Shown: positions 47,079 through 55,454 of the stretch, piece after piece
Numbering within the stretch: position 1 is the stretch's first letter
Layout of the letters: each line of letters opens with the position of its first letter
From: Pseudorhizobium xiangyangii
Lineage (GTDB): Bacteria; Pseudomonadota; Alphaproteobacteria; Rhizobiales; Rhizobiaceae
Length of the DNA: 64,000 nt
Assembly: GCF_020531965.1 (NCBI RefSeq)
Contig: NZ_JAJAWH010000001.1
Coordinates: 62,001-126,000, forward strand
Direction: 5' to 3'
Program-made: the position numbers and the translations under genes
Notes under the pieces: generated by a model
Databases searched by the model: none
Seen by the model: only the letters and a program-made list of their open reading frames with translations
Told to the model about the DNA's origin: nothing

Positions 47079-48121
47079 AGCGACTGCTTTGTGAGATGGA
47101 TATTTATTCGACACGCTGTTGCTTTAGCAGGTGACGTTATTCCAAAGGGGCTGCGTAGTTGGGTGATTTTGATCAACTGCGTTCCCCAGACATTGAGATT
47201 TTCATCCCAATCTGGACTCTCGGTCGCCATATCCGCCATTTGGCCGTAAGCCTCGATTCTTCGCTCCCGAAAGTCGTCGGCGCTCTCGCCATCTTCTTTT
47301 ACGCAGTCGCTTCGGAAGAAATTCCAGTGCGATTGTGTTGGCAGATCAATCCTCGGGCGCGGAACACCTCCGCCGCCTTGCTCACTCGCTCTCGCACTAC
47401 CGCGATCACTGAAGACCAATCCCCCGACTTCGGAATTTACGATATTAAAAAAATTTCGCTCAAAGATCTCTTGTGAGTTTCTGGCCCCGAAGGCAGATGG
47501 GAACGTGGTTGAAGAAAGAGAGATTACGGATTCGGGCAAGCGCTCTCTAATGTAAATTACATCCTGTATCGCGGGTATGGCGCTCGCCAAAAGCTTCGAG
47601 TCTCTCTGACCATAATCGATCACTATTGTGAATTGGATGTTTGGACGTAGGGCCAGCAGATCTACGATCGGAGCAACAGGCAATGCAGCGTGGCCGCCGA
47701 ATGTTCGATCTATTCTTACCCCAATTCGGTGGTGATGCAGTTCTGCTGCGCGATCGATTTGTGCCAACAACTGCTCGGAGGATTGAGCTCCACGAAGCTG
47801 AAGCACTGGCATCGCTTGATGCAGTTGGCCCACAAATTCAATCCAGTTACCAAAGCCATGAGCAGGATCACGTAATTGCTCTATCTCCGAATACGTATCT
47901 GATCCAGCAGCTGGGTAATATTCGGGATCAAGTTCAGCAAACCAAGGACGACTTGGAAAACCGTGAGAAATTTTGTCCAACCCACGAGATAAAGCACCTC
48001 CGCCTAACCACGGTTTAACAAGAATAAGAGGGGTCATTCGATCTTTTGAAAGATCTGGCAATTCGGAAAGCGCCACCACTTCAGCTGGCCGAATTGAAAG
48101 CACTGGTATATATGACATCAT
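47027..48121 (-). CDS. Beta family protein (PF14350-like)
   Basis: 364 residues. The N-terminal YIPVLSIRPAEVVALSELPD followed by DRMTPLILV matches the opening of the family called 'beta family protein', often found with phage- or island-borne genes. The alternating strand/helix pattern (for example RIGVRIDR, FTIVIDYG, AIQDVIYI) suggests a barrel-like fold; no catalytic motif is known to me. It starts inside the ImmA/IrrE gene by an ATGA overlap, so it is translated with it. Its 3' end overlaps the sce7726-like gene on the opposite strand. Confidence 0.7.
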   Translation of the reverse strand: MMSYIPVLSIRPAEVVALSELPDLSKDRMTPLILVKPWLGGGALSRGLDKISHGFPSRPWFAELDPEYYPAAGSDTYSEIEQLRDPAHGFGNWIEFVGQLHQAMPVLQLRGAQSSEQLLAQIDRAAELHHHRIGVRIDRTFGGHAALPVAPIVDLLALRPNIQFTIVIDYGQRDSKLLASAIPAIQDVIYIRERLPESVISLSSTTFPSAFGARNSQEIFERNFFNIVNSEVGGLVFSDRGSARASEQGGGGVPRPRIDLPTQSHWNFFRSDCVKEDGESADDFRERRIEAYGQMADMATESPDWDENLNVWGTQLIKITQLRSPFGITSPAKATACRINIHLTKQSLYGVDVSAEDLEEEWVD

Positions 48122-48615
48122 TTCATTCCCAGTCGAATGCGCATAGCTTCTTCGGACACACCGAATTTCGCAGCCAATGGCGAAACCACATCCGCCAATC
48201 GCTCGACAGCAAGTTCCGCCCTAAGCTCTTTTACCTTTTCAACTGGCATTAGAATGTCTGAGGCTAACCGGTTGGCTTCTGCCTCATACAGGTCACTAAG
48301 TTTCGAGCGATACAGAATGTTGTCACTGATGCCTGATCCGATTAGATGCCTATGCAATAGAAAGTGGGCCAACTCGTGAGCAAGAGTAAATCTCTGACGA
48401 TATGACGGCTCGTGCTTATTGATTACTATTTTATGCCCGTCACTCGACGGAAATATCATTCCGGATATACCAATATCCAATGTTGAAACCTTCAATTCAA
48501 CACCAAATGATTTGACAACTTCGCCAATTTTTACTGGAATTTCCTCTTGAAACTGAGATATCACTCCCCTTACTTCAGGTGAAAGTCCAGACCACTCCTT
48601 AGAATATTTAGTCAT
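48118..48615 (-). CDS. ImmA/IrrE family metallopeptidase
   Basis: 165 residues. The zinc protease motif is FTLAHELAHFLLH near residue 78 (HExxH), with the third ligand in YEAEANRLASDILMP near 112. ImmA-type enzymes cleave repressors to induce mobile elements; IrrE/DdrO and toxin-antitoxin-like pairs are related uses. No HTH repressor gene is adjacent, so the substrate may be the membrane protein or beta protein of the same operon, or a distant repressor. ATGA overlaps link it to both neighbours. Confidence 0.9.
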   Translation of the reverse strand: MTKYSKEWSGLSPEVRGVISQFQEEIPVKIGEVVKSFGVELKVSTLDIGISGMIFPSSDGHKIVINKHEPSYRQRFTLAHELAHFLLHRHLIGSGISDNILYRSKLSDLYEAEANRLASDILMPVEKVKELRAELAVERLADVVSPLAAKFGVSEEAMRIRLGMK

Positions 48616-49025
48616 TCCCCGTACTCCGATTCAGGATTGGGGAAGTCGCGATCAGAAATCCTCCCACGTTGTAATTCAGCGACAAGAGCGTTTACACGCG
48701 CAACAATAATCGAATGAAGCTCCCCATCTTCGCTTAATTGTTCATTTGTGTGATCAGCCGCGGCATTTATTGCCGCGCTTTGTAGAAGACTAAAGCCAAA
48801 GGCACCAACAACAGCTATAATTATTCCGAGAGCTGTCAACATTATTGACAAGGCTGAAAGGACGACGGTTATTGTCGTTGCCGAGTCAAAATTAAGGTTC
48901 ATCTTAGGAGAGTCCTGAAAACTGATAGCTCCAGAAAATATAAACGCACTCAATATAACGCCACCGAAGAAGCCTCCTAAAGCCACTCCGGTCGTGAACG
49001 TTGCTCTTTTACGACTCTTAGTCAT
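48612..49025 (-). CDS. Small membrane protein, first gene of the ImmA-beta operon
   Basis: 137 residues from ATG 49025. Two strong membrane helices (about 12-32 and 52-82, VLSALSIMLTALGIIIAVVG) are followed by a polar, probably cytoplasmic tail of about 55 residues. The RBS is weak; the frame is open to GTG 49106 and ATG 49100, so the start is uncertain. Its stop overlaps the ATG of the ImmA/IrrE gene (ATGA). I do not recognise a family. A small membrane partner next to a nuclease-like gene and a protease is a layout seen in several defence systems. Confidence 0.65.
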   Translation of the reverse strand: MTKSRKRATFTTGVALGGFFGGVILSAFIFSGAISFQDSPKMNLNFDSATTITVVLSALSIMLTALGIIIAVVGAFGFSLLQSAAINAAADHTNEQLSEDGELHSIIVARVNALVAELQRGRISDRDFPNPESEYGE

Positions 49026-49410
49026 AGCGTTGATTCTACCAAGCCGCGATAAGCTATATTTGTTACTTCTACCTGCAGATGCAACTTGCAAGAACAACAT
49101 ATCCACGACAGCTGCGCATCGTCACAGCAACACCACCCTGTCAGCGCATAAAATCTCCGGACGCTCCCGGCATCGAATGCTGCAGCCCGAACAGCCGGTC
49201 GTGGTTACGACGCTACGGGACCCGAAACATATAAATGCCGCGAGCGTGCTGGCAGCCGACAGCCACAAGACACGGCTTCCCGCCTCGACATTCCGTCCCC
49301 AACCCGCAGCCCTGCACCCCACATCGATGCGACGACTTTGCACGCCCCGCTAACCCTCCATCAACCCATCGATGCCATATCTCCCTCGACCAGCCAGGAG
49401 GGAGAAACAC
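49026..49410. other. Gene-free interval after the accessory segment
   Basis: 385 bp. It should hold the promoter of the minus-strand operon (48612-49025) near its left edge, but no clear -35/-10 pair is visible. The remainder returns to host-like GC. I found no tRNA fragment, integrase site or direct repeat that would mark an insertion boundary. Confidence 0.4.
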
Positions 49411-49596
49411 ATGGCAATGATCGGCTTCAAGAACACCCACAACCAGCCCGTCTACGTCAATCCTGCGCAGGTCCTCTACGTCACCATGTTCGAGCCCGAC
49501 GTCTCGGTCATCGCGCTCGCCGTGGCCGGCACCGGCGGCAAGCCCGTGACCCTGCACGTACGCGGCAGCGTCGAACTGGTGCAATCCAAGCTCTGA
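49411..49596 (+). CDS. Small conserved-looking protein, FlbD-like in outline
   Basis: 61 residues with a strong RBS (AGGAGGGAGAA) and host-type codon use. NQPVYVNPAQVLYVTMFEP then VIALAVAGTGGKPVTLHVRG and VELVQSKL give an all-beta pattern. It recalls the short FlbD-type proteins (residues shared in type, not a proven match). The function is unknown. Confidence 0.6.
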   Translation: MAMIGFKNTHNQPVYVNPAQVLYVTMFEPDVSVIALAVAGTGGKPVTLHVRGSVELVQSKL

Positions 49597-49660
49597 GATT
49601 GCGGCAGCGGCGACGGGCCACCTCGGGATGAGGTCTTGGCTCGGCGGCCCCTAATACACT

Positions 49661-49815
49661 CCGTCATTCCTGTCCTCGGACTTGATCCGGGGATCGGTCA
49701 CAGGAATCCGGCAGCGCCATGTCCATGGCGCGCAAGACTCAACGATACGCCGCAGCAGTTCTCTCGCCGCGCAGACGCGCGGAGGCTGGATCCCGGCCCA
49801 AGGCCGGGATGACGG
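49661..49815. repeat. Rhizobial intergenic palindromic repeat (RIME-like)
   Basis: About 155 bp. It starts CCGTCATTCCTGTCC and ends CCGGGATGACGG, so the ends are inverted. Internal palindromes include CCATGTCCATGG, CGCGCAGACGCGCG and CCCGGCCCAAGGCCGGG. The layout CGTCATTCC, CACAGGAATCC, GCAGACGCGCGG, GGCTGGATCCCGG is that of abundant intergenic mosaic elements in Rhizobiaceae (RIME type). It lies in a gene-free interval. Confidence 0.8.
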
Positions 49816-50285
49816 GGGAGACGATGGCCTACGCCGCCGGCAGATCCCGCCCTCTCGCCATCCCCTCCGCCCAAAACCGCACACCCACCCACGAAAAATC
49901 AAACACTTCCACCCATCCACATCCCCGTCCCCGAAACCCGTGCCTACAATCTCCCCGTTCCGCCCTCGGATACACTGCAAGGCGTTGCAGCGAGGCGGGG
50001 CCGGCGCGGGTCGTGAGGGTGAGACGCAAAACCTCATGGTTCGGGTCCGTGTGAAAATGGTTTCCCTCCGGCGACACGGGGGAAGCGGGACAGGTCTCGG
50101 ACCGGCCACCCGCTTCTGATGCCCGAAAGAGCGCGCCGGGCGTGCCTGTGCGGCACACATGAGGGCTCGACGGATGGTTTCGCCGGATCTTTGAAAGTCC
50201 GCCGAGAACATCGGGAAACCGGCGGCCAAAGCCGTCCGGACGGGCCTTTGCAGAGAAACCGGAGTCACGGGCAGAAACCGCCGAA
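49816..50285. other. Gene-free, structured interval
   Basis: About 470 bp with no gene I can support. GC-rich short palindromes are dense and the sequence GAAACCG recurs three times between 50233 and 50280 (in GGGAAACCGG, GAGAAACCGG and CAGAAACCGC). Minus-strand open frames here lack RBSs and family similarity. Confidence 0.4.
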
Positions 50286-50344
50286 CGGGGCGCTGAGAGG
50301 TGCCACCCAAACCAAAACCTTGCGAGGCAGCTTTCAGCGCCCCG
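50286..50344. ncRNA. Long hairpin, candidate leader RNA or small RNA
   Basis: Perfect 11-bp arms CGGGGCGCTGA (50286-50296) and TCAGCGCCCCG (50334-50344) enclose 37 nt. Inside, TGCC and GGCA can pair and extend the stem. It ends 37 bp before the ATG of the Cys-rich small protein, so it could be a 5' leader. No U-tract follows, which argues against a simple terminator. I cannot match it to a known RNA family. Confidence 0.4.
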
Positions 50345-50381
50345 TCCGTTCAACGAAAACCGCAATCGCCAAGGGGTCAGC

Positions 50382-50831
50382 ATGTCCAAAGCCGAGCAGA
50401 CCGCCATCGACGCCAATCTCGCCGGACACACGGCCGACATGCTCGCGCTGCCGCACATGGCCTGCTGGCGGCGCGACTGCCGTCGCCGCAACCGTTGCTA
50501 CTGGCACTTCGCGTCGCGCGGTGAACCCTGCTGCCTTAAGAACCTGACGGAGGACGAGCGCCGCGTCTTCGACGAACTCTATGCAGACGCCGTCCTCGTG
50601 CGCGACAACTGGCGCGGGCTCAATTTGATACCGGCCACCCAGCGAAAACGAGACCTGCGGGACGCCGCCTTTGCCATCGTTCGCGCCGCCCTGCCCCGTT
50701 GCGACCGTCGCCGGTTCGCCGCCCGCATGCGCGCCCGCGCGGCGGAACGCCCGGCTCCGGCGGGCTCTCCGGAGGCCTGGGACCGGGAAGCCTTCGAGAT
50801 CTACCTGATCTACCGGCCCCGCGGCATGTAG
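50382..50831 (+). CDS. Cys/Arg-rich small protein of unknown function
   Basis: 149 residues with RBS AAGGGG. Near residue 28 it has CWRRDCRRRNRCYWH followed by PCCLKNLT, a compact set of five cysteines with Arg that could bind zinc or nucleic acid. The C-terminal half is Arg/Ala-rich and helical and ends with EIYLIYRPRG. Similar short CWRRxCRRRxRC proteins occur in Rhizobiales, but I know no function. A structured leader precedes it. Confidence 0.6.
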   Translation: MSKAEQTAIDANLAGHTADMLALPHMACWRRDCRRRNRCYWHFASRGEPCCLKNLTEDERRVFDELYADAVLVRDNWRGLNLIPATQRKRDLRDAAFAIVRAALPRCDRRRFAARMRARAAERPAPAGSPEAWDREAFEIYLIYRPRGM

Positions 50832-50889
50832 TGCCGGATGGAGGACGACACCCCTTCCCTCGCGGGCCGGTGTCGCCTAGGGTTCCGCC

Positions 50890-51576
50890 ATGCTTCATTT
50901 CCGTTTTCCCGCCCCGCCCGCAGCCCCCATCTTGCTTGCGCTTTCCGCACTCGTCCCGGCTCTTGCCCTGATCGCCCTGGCCCCGGTCGCATCAGCCCAG
51001 GAACAGGCGTCCGCCTTTCCGCCGGCGCCGCGTCCGCCCGCGCAAGCGTGGCAGCCGGTGGAGCAGGTGAAGACCTATGCCGTCTCCGGCAGCTCCGGCA
51101 TGGCGCTCTACCAATCGATCGGCGAGCGCGGCCCGTCGGCCGGCCTCGGCGCGGCGATTGCCCATACCGCCTTCAAGCTCACCTGGACGCGCGACTATCG
51201 CCCGCAGCCGGACGGCTCCTGCACGCTGGCGATCGCCAGGCCGAAGCTGATCGTCACCTATACGATGCCGAAAGCGTCGAAGGATCTGCCCGCCGGCCTG
51301 AGGGAGAAGTGGCAGCGCTTCATCACCGGCGTCGAGAAGCACGAGCGGGTGCATGGCGACCAGATCATCAACATGGTGCGCGGCATCGAGGCCTTCAGCA
51401 TCGGGCTGAATGCGCCCGACGATCCGCAGTGCCAGAAGGTGCGCGCCAGGCTGCAGGCGCGGCTGAAAGGGTTTTCCGACGAGCGGGTGCGCCAGAGCCG
51501 CGACTACGACAAGGTCGAGCTGACGGAGGGCGGCGCCGTCCACCAGCTGATCCTGGCGCTGGTGAACGAGCCCTGA
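50890..51576 (+). CDS. DUF922 domain, secreted Zn-protease-like protein
   Basis: 228 residues. A signal peptide (about 1-36, ending ASAQEQ) leads to a DUF922 domain (about 55-215). The HExxH-like motif is in GVEKHERVHGDQI near residue 155, which would bind zinc. AAIAHTAFKLTWTRDY earlier and the cysteine pair SCTLAIARPK/PQCQKVR are also typical. It is predicted to be a periplasmic metalloprotease; substrates are unknown. A terminator-like hairpin follows. Confidence 0.85.
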   Translation: MLHFRFPAPPAAPILLALSALVPALALIALAPVASAQEQASAFPPAPRPPAQAWQPVEQVKTYAVSGSSGMALYQSIGERGPSAGLGAAIAHTAFKLTWTRDYRPQPDGSCTLAIARPKLIVTYTMPKASKDLPAGLREKWQRFITGVEKHERVHGDQIINMVRGIEAFSIGLNAPDDPQCQKVRARLQARLKGFSDERVRQSRDYDKVELTEGGAVHQLILALVNEP

Positions 51577-51596
51577 TCGTCGGGGGCTGAACGAGA

Positions 51597-51629
51597 AGAC
51601 CCCCCGCAGCGGCGCTGCGAGGGTGTCTG
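51597..51629. terminator. Bidirectional terminator-like hairpin
   Basis: AGACCCCCCGCAGCG and CGCTGCGAGGGTGTCT can pair with one or two mismatches between the convergent DUF922 and PRC-barrel genes. There is no clear U-run on either side. Confidence 0.5.
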
Positions 51630-51660
51630 CCAGGATCTGGCACGAGCAGTGTTGGTTGGC

Positions 51661-52431
51661 TTACTGCTGCTCCTGCGTTTCGCTGCGCAGCCCTTCGAAG
51701 GCCGGGGCGTCTTCCAGCTGCTGGCGCGTCACGTTCAGCACGATCCGCTCCGGCAGTCCGTCCGGGCCGATCTTGATGGCCCCCTCGTTGGCCGGGGCCT
51801 TTCCGGCATTGCCGGCGACCAGCGGGTCGTCGCCGGTGGCCGGCAAGCCGGTGCCGTTGGTGGTGTCCGGCATGGCGGTATTGGCGGGCGCCGCATTATC
51901 CGGCGTTCCCGGAGCCGCAGCCGGCGGCGTGGTTGTCTCGGTCGAGGCGGTGGTTTCGTCCGAAACCCCGCCCGGCGCTACTTTCGGATTGGCGGCGGAG
52001 GCGGCATCCGCTTCGGCCTGCGTCGCGCCGGGGCCGAGCTCCAGCGCGCTCATATCGACCGCAACGTCCTTCTCGCCGACGCCGAGGAAGCCGCCGACGC
52101 CGATGATTACCGCATTCATCGAGCCGTTCTGGCTGACGAGGACGTCGCTGATCGTGCCGATACTTTCACCGTCGGTGCCATAGACCTGCTTGCCCTCGAA
52201 ATCGCTGACCCGCCACGCCCCGGTTTCGGGAACGGTCACGAAGGGGCCGGCGGTCGTGGCGCTGGCATCCGCAGACTGGTCCATCGCGGTCGCGCTGCTC
52301 TGGGCACCACTATCGGCTGGCGTGTCGGGATTGGTGATCGTCGTCCCCGCCTCGCCGGTCGTCGTCTGCGCAACGGCAGCCAGCGGGAAGGCGGCGGATA
52401 GAAGAAGGATCGGAAGCAGGCGCTTTGTCAT
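51661..52431 (-). CDS. Exported PRC-barrel domain protein
   Basis: 256 residues with signal peptide (about 1-22, AAVAQ). A PRC-barrel domain occupies about 70-130, with GKQVYGTDGESIGTISDVLV and GVGGFLGVGEKDVAV. The remainder is Ala/Thr/Pro/Gly-rich and probably disordered, ending with a short LNVTRQQLEDAPAFE segment seen in paralogues. Such proteins are common in Rhizobiaceae; the role is unknown, possibly envelope stress. It lies downstream of dusA on the same strand, with about 90 bp between. Confidence 0.85.
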   Translation of the reverse strand: MTKRLLPILLLSAAFPLAAVAQTTTGEAGTTITNPDTPADSGAQSSATAMDQSADASATTAGPFVTVPETGAWRVSDFEGKQVYGTDGESIGTISDVLVSQNGSMNAVIIGVGGFLGVGEKDVAVDMSALELGPGATQAEADAASAANPKVAPGGVSDETTASTETTTPPAAAPGTPDNAAPANTAMPDTTNGTGLPATGDDPLVAGNAGKAPANEGAIKIGPDGLPERIVLNVTRQQLEDAPAFEGLRSETQEQQ

Positions 52432-52521
52432 TGGGTGGCTCCTTGGTCATGCGAATTGAACAAGGGGCAAACCCACTGAAACTTAGAAACGTTCCGCATC
52501 TCGCGTTTATGTGAAGTCGCG

Positions 52522-53553
52522 TCAGCCGGCCCGCAGCTGAGCCTCGACCTGCTGTTTCGGACCGCTTTCGATGTCGACCGCGGCAAAGGCCACCTCGATC
52601 ACCTCAGAACCGGCACCGGGCTTGGTCGATTCCGTCGACAGGATCTGCCGGTATCGGCGCGCCCCGACAAAGCCCTGAAACAGGCCGACCATGTGGCGCG
52701 TCACGTGGTTCAGCCGCCCGCCCGATGCAACCACTCCATCCGCATAGGCCATCATCACGTCGCGCAACGCGGTCCAGTCCGTCTCCCGGTGCGGCTCTGC
52801 GAAAAATCTCCCGTCCACCTCCGCCAGAAGTCCGGCATTCTGGTAGGCGGCGCGGCCGAGCATCACCCCGTCCATATGGGCAAGGTGCGCGGCCGCCTGG
52901 TCGAGGTCGCCAATGCCGCCATTGATGCCGATGAAGACATCCGGGTTCTGCTGCTTCATCCGGTAGACGATCTCGTAGTCGAGCGGCGGCACCTCGCGGT
53001 TTTCCTTCGGCGAAAGACCCTTCAGCCAGGCCTTGCGGGCATGGATCCAGACGGCGTCCGCGCCGGCTGCGATCACCCTGGCCAGGAAATCCGGCAGAAC
53101 CGCTTCCGGCTCCTGCTCATCGACGCCGATCCGACATTTCACCGTCACCGGAACGGTCGCCACGCGCTTCATGGCGGTAACGCAATCCGCAACCAGGTCC
53201 GGCGTCCTCATCAGGCAGGCGCCAAAAATCCCGGACTGCACCCGGTCCGACGGACAGCCGACATTGAGGTTGATCTCGTCATAGCCGAAGTCCGAGGCGA
53301 TCCGCACCGCTTCCGTCAGCTTTGCCGGGTCGGAACCGCCGAGCTGCAGTGCCACCGGGTGTTCCTGAGGCGAAAACGACAGGAGGCGCTCACGCGGCCC
53401 GTGGATGATCGCGTCGGCCACCACCATCTCGGTATAGAGCAGCGCATGCCCCGTCAGCTGCCGGTGGAAATAGCGACAGTGGCGATCAGTCCAGTCGATC
53501 ATCGGCGCAATGGCGAAGATCTTGCGGTCGTCTTTCAGGGCGGAGGCGTACAT
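52522..53553 (-). CDS. dusA: tRNA-dihydrouridine(20/20a) synthase
   Basis: 343 residues. DusA reduces uridines 20 and 20a of tRNA using FMN and NADPH. The opening FAIAPMIDWTDRHCRYFHRQ is DusA-type. The catalytic cysteine is in NLNVGCPSDRVQSGIFGACLM near residue 95. The FMN-binding lysine is in VTVKCRIGVDEQE near 140, and GINGGIGD and GVMLGRAAYQNAG follow. The start has an AAAGGA RBS. It is divergent from the gamma carbonic anhydrase gene. Confidence 0.94.
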   Translation of the reverse strand: MYASALKDDRKIFAIAPMIDWTDRHCRYFHRQLTGHALLYTEMVVADAIIHGPRERLLSFSPQEHPVALQLGGSDPAKLTEAVRIASDFGYDEINLNVGCPSDRVQSGIFGACLMRTPDLVADCVTAMKRVATVPVTVKCRIGVDEQEPEAVLPDFLARVIAAGADAVWIHARKAWLKGLSPKENREVPPLDYEIVYRMKQQNPDVFIGINGGIGDLDQAAAHLAHMDGVMLGRAAYQNAGLLAEVDGRFFAEPHRETDWTALRDVMMAYADGVVASGGRLNHVTRHMVGLFQGFVGARRYRQILSTESTKPGAGSEVIEVAFAAVDIESGPKQQVEAQLRAG

Positions 53554-53701
53554 CGAAATCCTTTCGTTGGCGCCGCTCTTACAGCAAGTGCGGCCTGTCC
53601 GCCAGTTTTGCCAACCGGTCCGGAGGCGATAGGATTATAGCGTGGAATCGCCCATGGTGGACGACCCGACAATTGAGACTGGACAGACCGGAGGACAAAC
53701 C

Positions 53702-54229
53702 ATGCCGCTCTACGCCCTCGGCCAACTCGAACCGAAGCTCCCTGCCCCGGACCGCTACTGGATTGCACCCAACGCGACGGTTATCGGCGATGTCAACGTC
53801 GGCGAGGATGTCGGCATCTGGTTCGGCGCCGTGCTGCGCGGCGACAACGAGCCGATCCTGCTCGGTGCCGGCACCAACATCCAGGAAGGCGTGATGATCC
53901 ACAACGACCTGGGCTTTCCGGTCGCGATCGGTACCGGCTGCACGATCGGCCACCACGCCATCATCCACGGCTGCACGATCGGCGAAAATTCGCTTGTCGG
54001 TATGGGCGCGACCATTCTGAACGGTGCAAGGATCGGCAACAACTGCCTCGTCGGCGCCAATGCGCTCATCACCGAGGGCAAGGAATTTCCGGACAATTCC
54101 CTGATCGTCGGCTCGCCTGCGAAAGCGATCCGCACGCTCGACGACACGGCCGTCGCGGCACTGAGAAAATCCGCCGCCCACTATGTCGAACGGTGGAAAA
54201 TGTACGCACGGGATCTGCGGCTGCTTTAG
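53702..54229 (+). CDS. Gamma-class carbonic anhydrase family protein
   Basis: 175 residues; the start MPLYALGQ has GGAGGA just upstream. Left-handed beta-helix hexapeptide repeats run through the protein. The three zinc histidines are visible in MIHNDLG and IGHHAIIHGC. Related proteins (YrdA, PaaY, CaiE) are carbonic anhydrases or of unknown activity. Its stop codon overlaps that of zur, which is convergent. Confidence 0.88.
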   Translation: MPLYALGQLEPKLPAPDRYWIAPNATVIGDVNVGEDVGIWFGAVLRGDNEPILLGAGTNIQEGVMIHNDLGFPVAIGTGCTIGHHAIIHGCTIGENSLVGMGATILNGARIGNNCLVGANALITEGKEFPDNSLIVGSPAKAIRTLDDTAVAALRKSAAHYVERWKMYARDLRLL

Positions 54230-54630
54230 GCGCAGCTCTCGCAAAGCCCGCGGATTTCGATCGTCCGCTTTTCCGGCTTGAAGCGCTGGCCACGTGCCCA
54301 GTCGTCCAGCCGATGATCGACCTCATGGTCGTGGAACTCGATCACATGACCGCAGCTGTCGCAGATGGCGAAAGCGACCGTGCCATGACCGTGCGAGCCG
54401 CAGCAGGCGCTCTGCTGATGGGCACAGGCGACAAAGGCATTGAGGCTTTCCAGCCGGTGCACCATGCCGTGTTCGAGCAGCTTGTCGAGCGCCCGGTAGA
54501 CTTGCAGCGGCGCACGAAAGCCGTTGTCGCGCAGCTTGTCGAGGATCGTATAGGCGCTAAGCGCGCTCTCCGACTTCGTCAGCACGTCGAAGACCAGCGT
54601 CTGGTTCTTGGTCAAGGCGGGCGAAGTCAT
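54226..54630 (-). CDS. zur: Zinc uptake regulator, Fur family
   Basis: 134 residues. The winged HTH (about 10-65) has APLQVYRALDKLLEHGMVHR. The structural zinc cysteines are in ICDSCGHV and LCESCA, and a His/Cys-rich CAHQQSACCGSHGHG segment forms part of the sensory site. Zur with zinc represses zinc uptake. It is the last gene of znuC-znuB-zur, coupled to znuB by ATGA, so it is part of the regulon it controls. Confidence 0.94.
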   Translation of the reverse strand: MTSPALTKNQTLVFDVLTKSESALSAYTILDKLRDNGFRAPLQVYRALDKLLEHGMVHRLESLNAFVACAHQQSACCGSHGHGTVAFAICDSCGHVIEFHDHEVDHRLDDWARGQRFKPEKRTIEIRGLCESCA

Positions 54631-55454
54631 GGGCGTACTCCTTTATTCGTCACTCCGTCCGATCGGTTTGACCGCGTGACGGGCAGCAGGCTCAGGATGA
54701 AGAACACGAGCGCGGCGACCACGATCGAAGGACCGGATGGCGTATCGTAATGTAGGGATCCGAACAGGCCTCCTACAACGGCCAGCGCCCCGATCAGCGA
54801 AGCAAAGACTGCCATTTTCTCGGGGCTTGCCGCAAAACGGCGTGCGGTCGCGGCGGGAATGATCAGGAGTGCGGTGATCAGCATGATCCCGACAATCTTC
54901 ATGGCAATGGCAATGACGAGGGCCATCAGCAGCATGAACAGAAGCCGCGCACGCTCCGGCTTCAAGCCTTCGGCCTCTGCGATGTCCTCGCTGACAGTGG
55001 AGGCCACCAGCGGACGCCAGAGGTAGACGACAGCCGCCAGAACGACGAGGCCACCGCCCCAGATCAGCGTGATATCCTGGCGGGTCACCGCCAGAATGTC
55101 GCCGAACAGGAATGCCATCAGGTCTATCCGTACCCATGTCATGAAGGCGACCAGAACCAGACCGATTGCAAGCGTCGAGTGTGACAGGATGCCGAGCAAC
55201 GCATCGGCCGACAAGGCCTTCTGTCGCTGCAGGAGAAGGAGTAGCAGCGATACGATAACCGCCACGCAGAAGACGCTGACCAGCAGGTTCAACTGCAGGA
55301 GCAGCGACAGCGCTACTCCAAGCAGTGCCGAATGCGCCATCGTATCGCCGAAATAGGCCATGCGCCGCCAGACGACGAAACAGCCGAGCGGTCCGCTGGT
55401 GAGCGCAACGCCGACCCCGGCGAGCAGTGCACGGACGAAGAAGTCGTCAAGCAT
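54627..55454 (-). CDS. znuB: Zinc ABC transporter permease
   Basis: 275 residues from ATG 55454 with eight or nine membrane helices. GPLGCFVVWRRMAYFGDTMAHSALLG near the N-terminus is the family signature, and MKIVGIMLITALLIIPAATA is near 200. The start lies 8 bp inside the end of znuC and the stop overlaps zur. The upstream open frame is antisense-like and belongs to the His-rich tail of znuC in another frame. Confidence 0.95.
   Translation of the reverse strand: MLDDFFVRALLAGVGVALTSGPLGCFVVWRRMAYFGDTMAHSALLGVALSLLLQLNLLVSVFCVAVIVSLLLLLLQRQKALSADALLGILSHSTLAIGLVLVAFMTWVRIDLMAFLFGDILAVTRQDITLIWGGGLVVLAAVVYLWRPLVASTVSEDIAEAEGLKPERARLLFMLLMALVIAIAMKIVGIMLITALLIIPAATARRFAASPEKMAVFASLIGALAVVGGLFGSLHYDTPSGPSIVVAALVFFILSLLPVTRSNRSDGVTNKGVRP

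Noticed and set aside
46333-49130. Prophage or integrative element boundaries
   Set aside because: I found no integrase, tRNA fragment, att-like direct repeat or phage structural gene at either side of the AT-rich segment.
49651-50491. Minus-strand open frames across the repeat and structured interval
   Set aside because: They translate the RIME-like repeat and hairpin DNA, are Arg/Pro-rich, and overlap each other in two frames.
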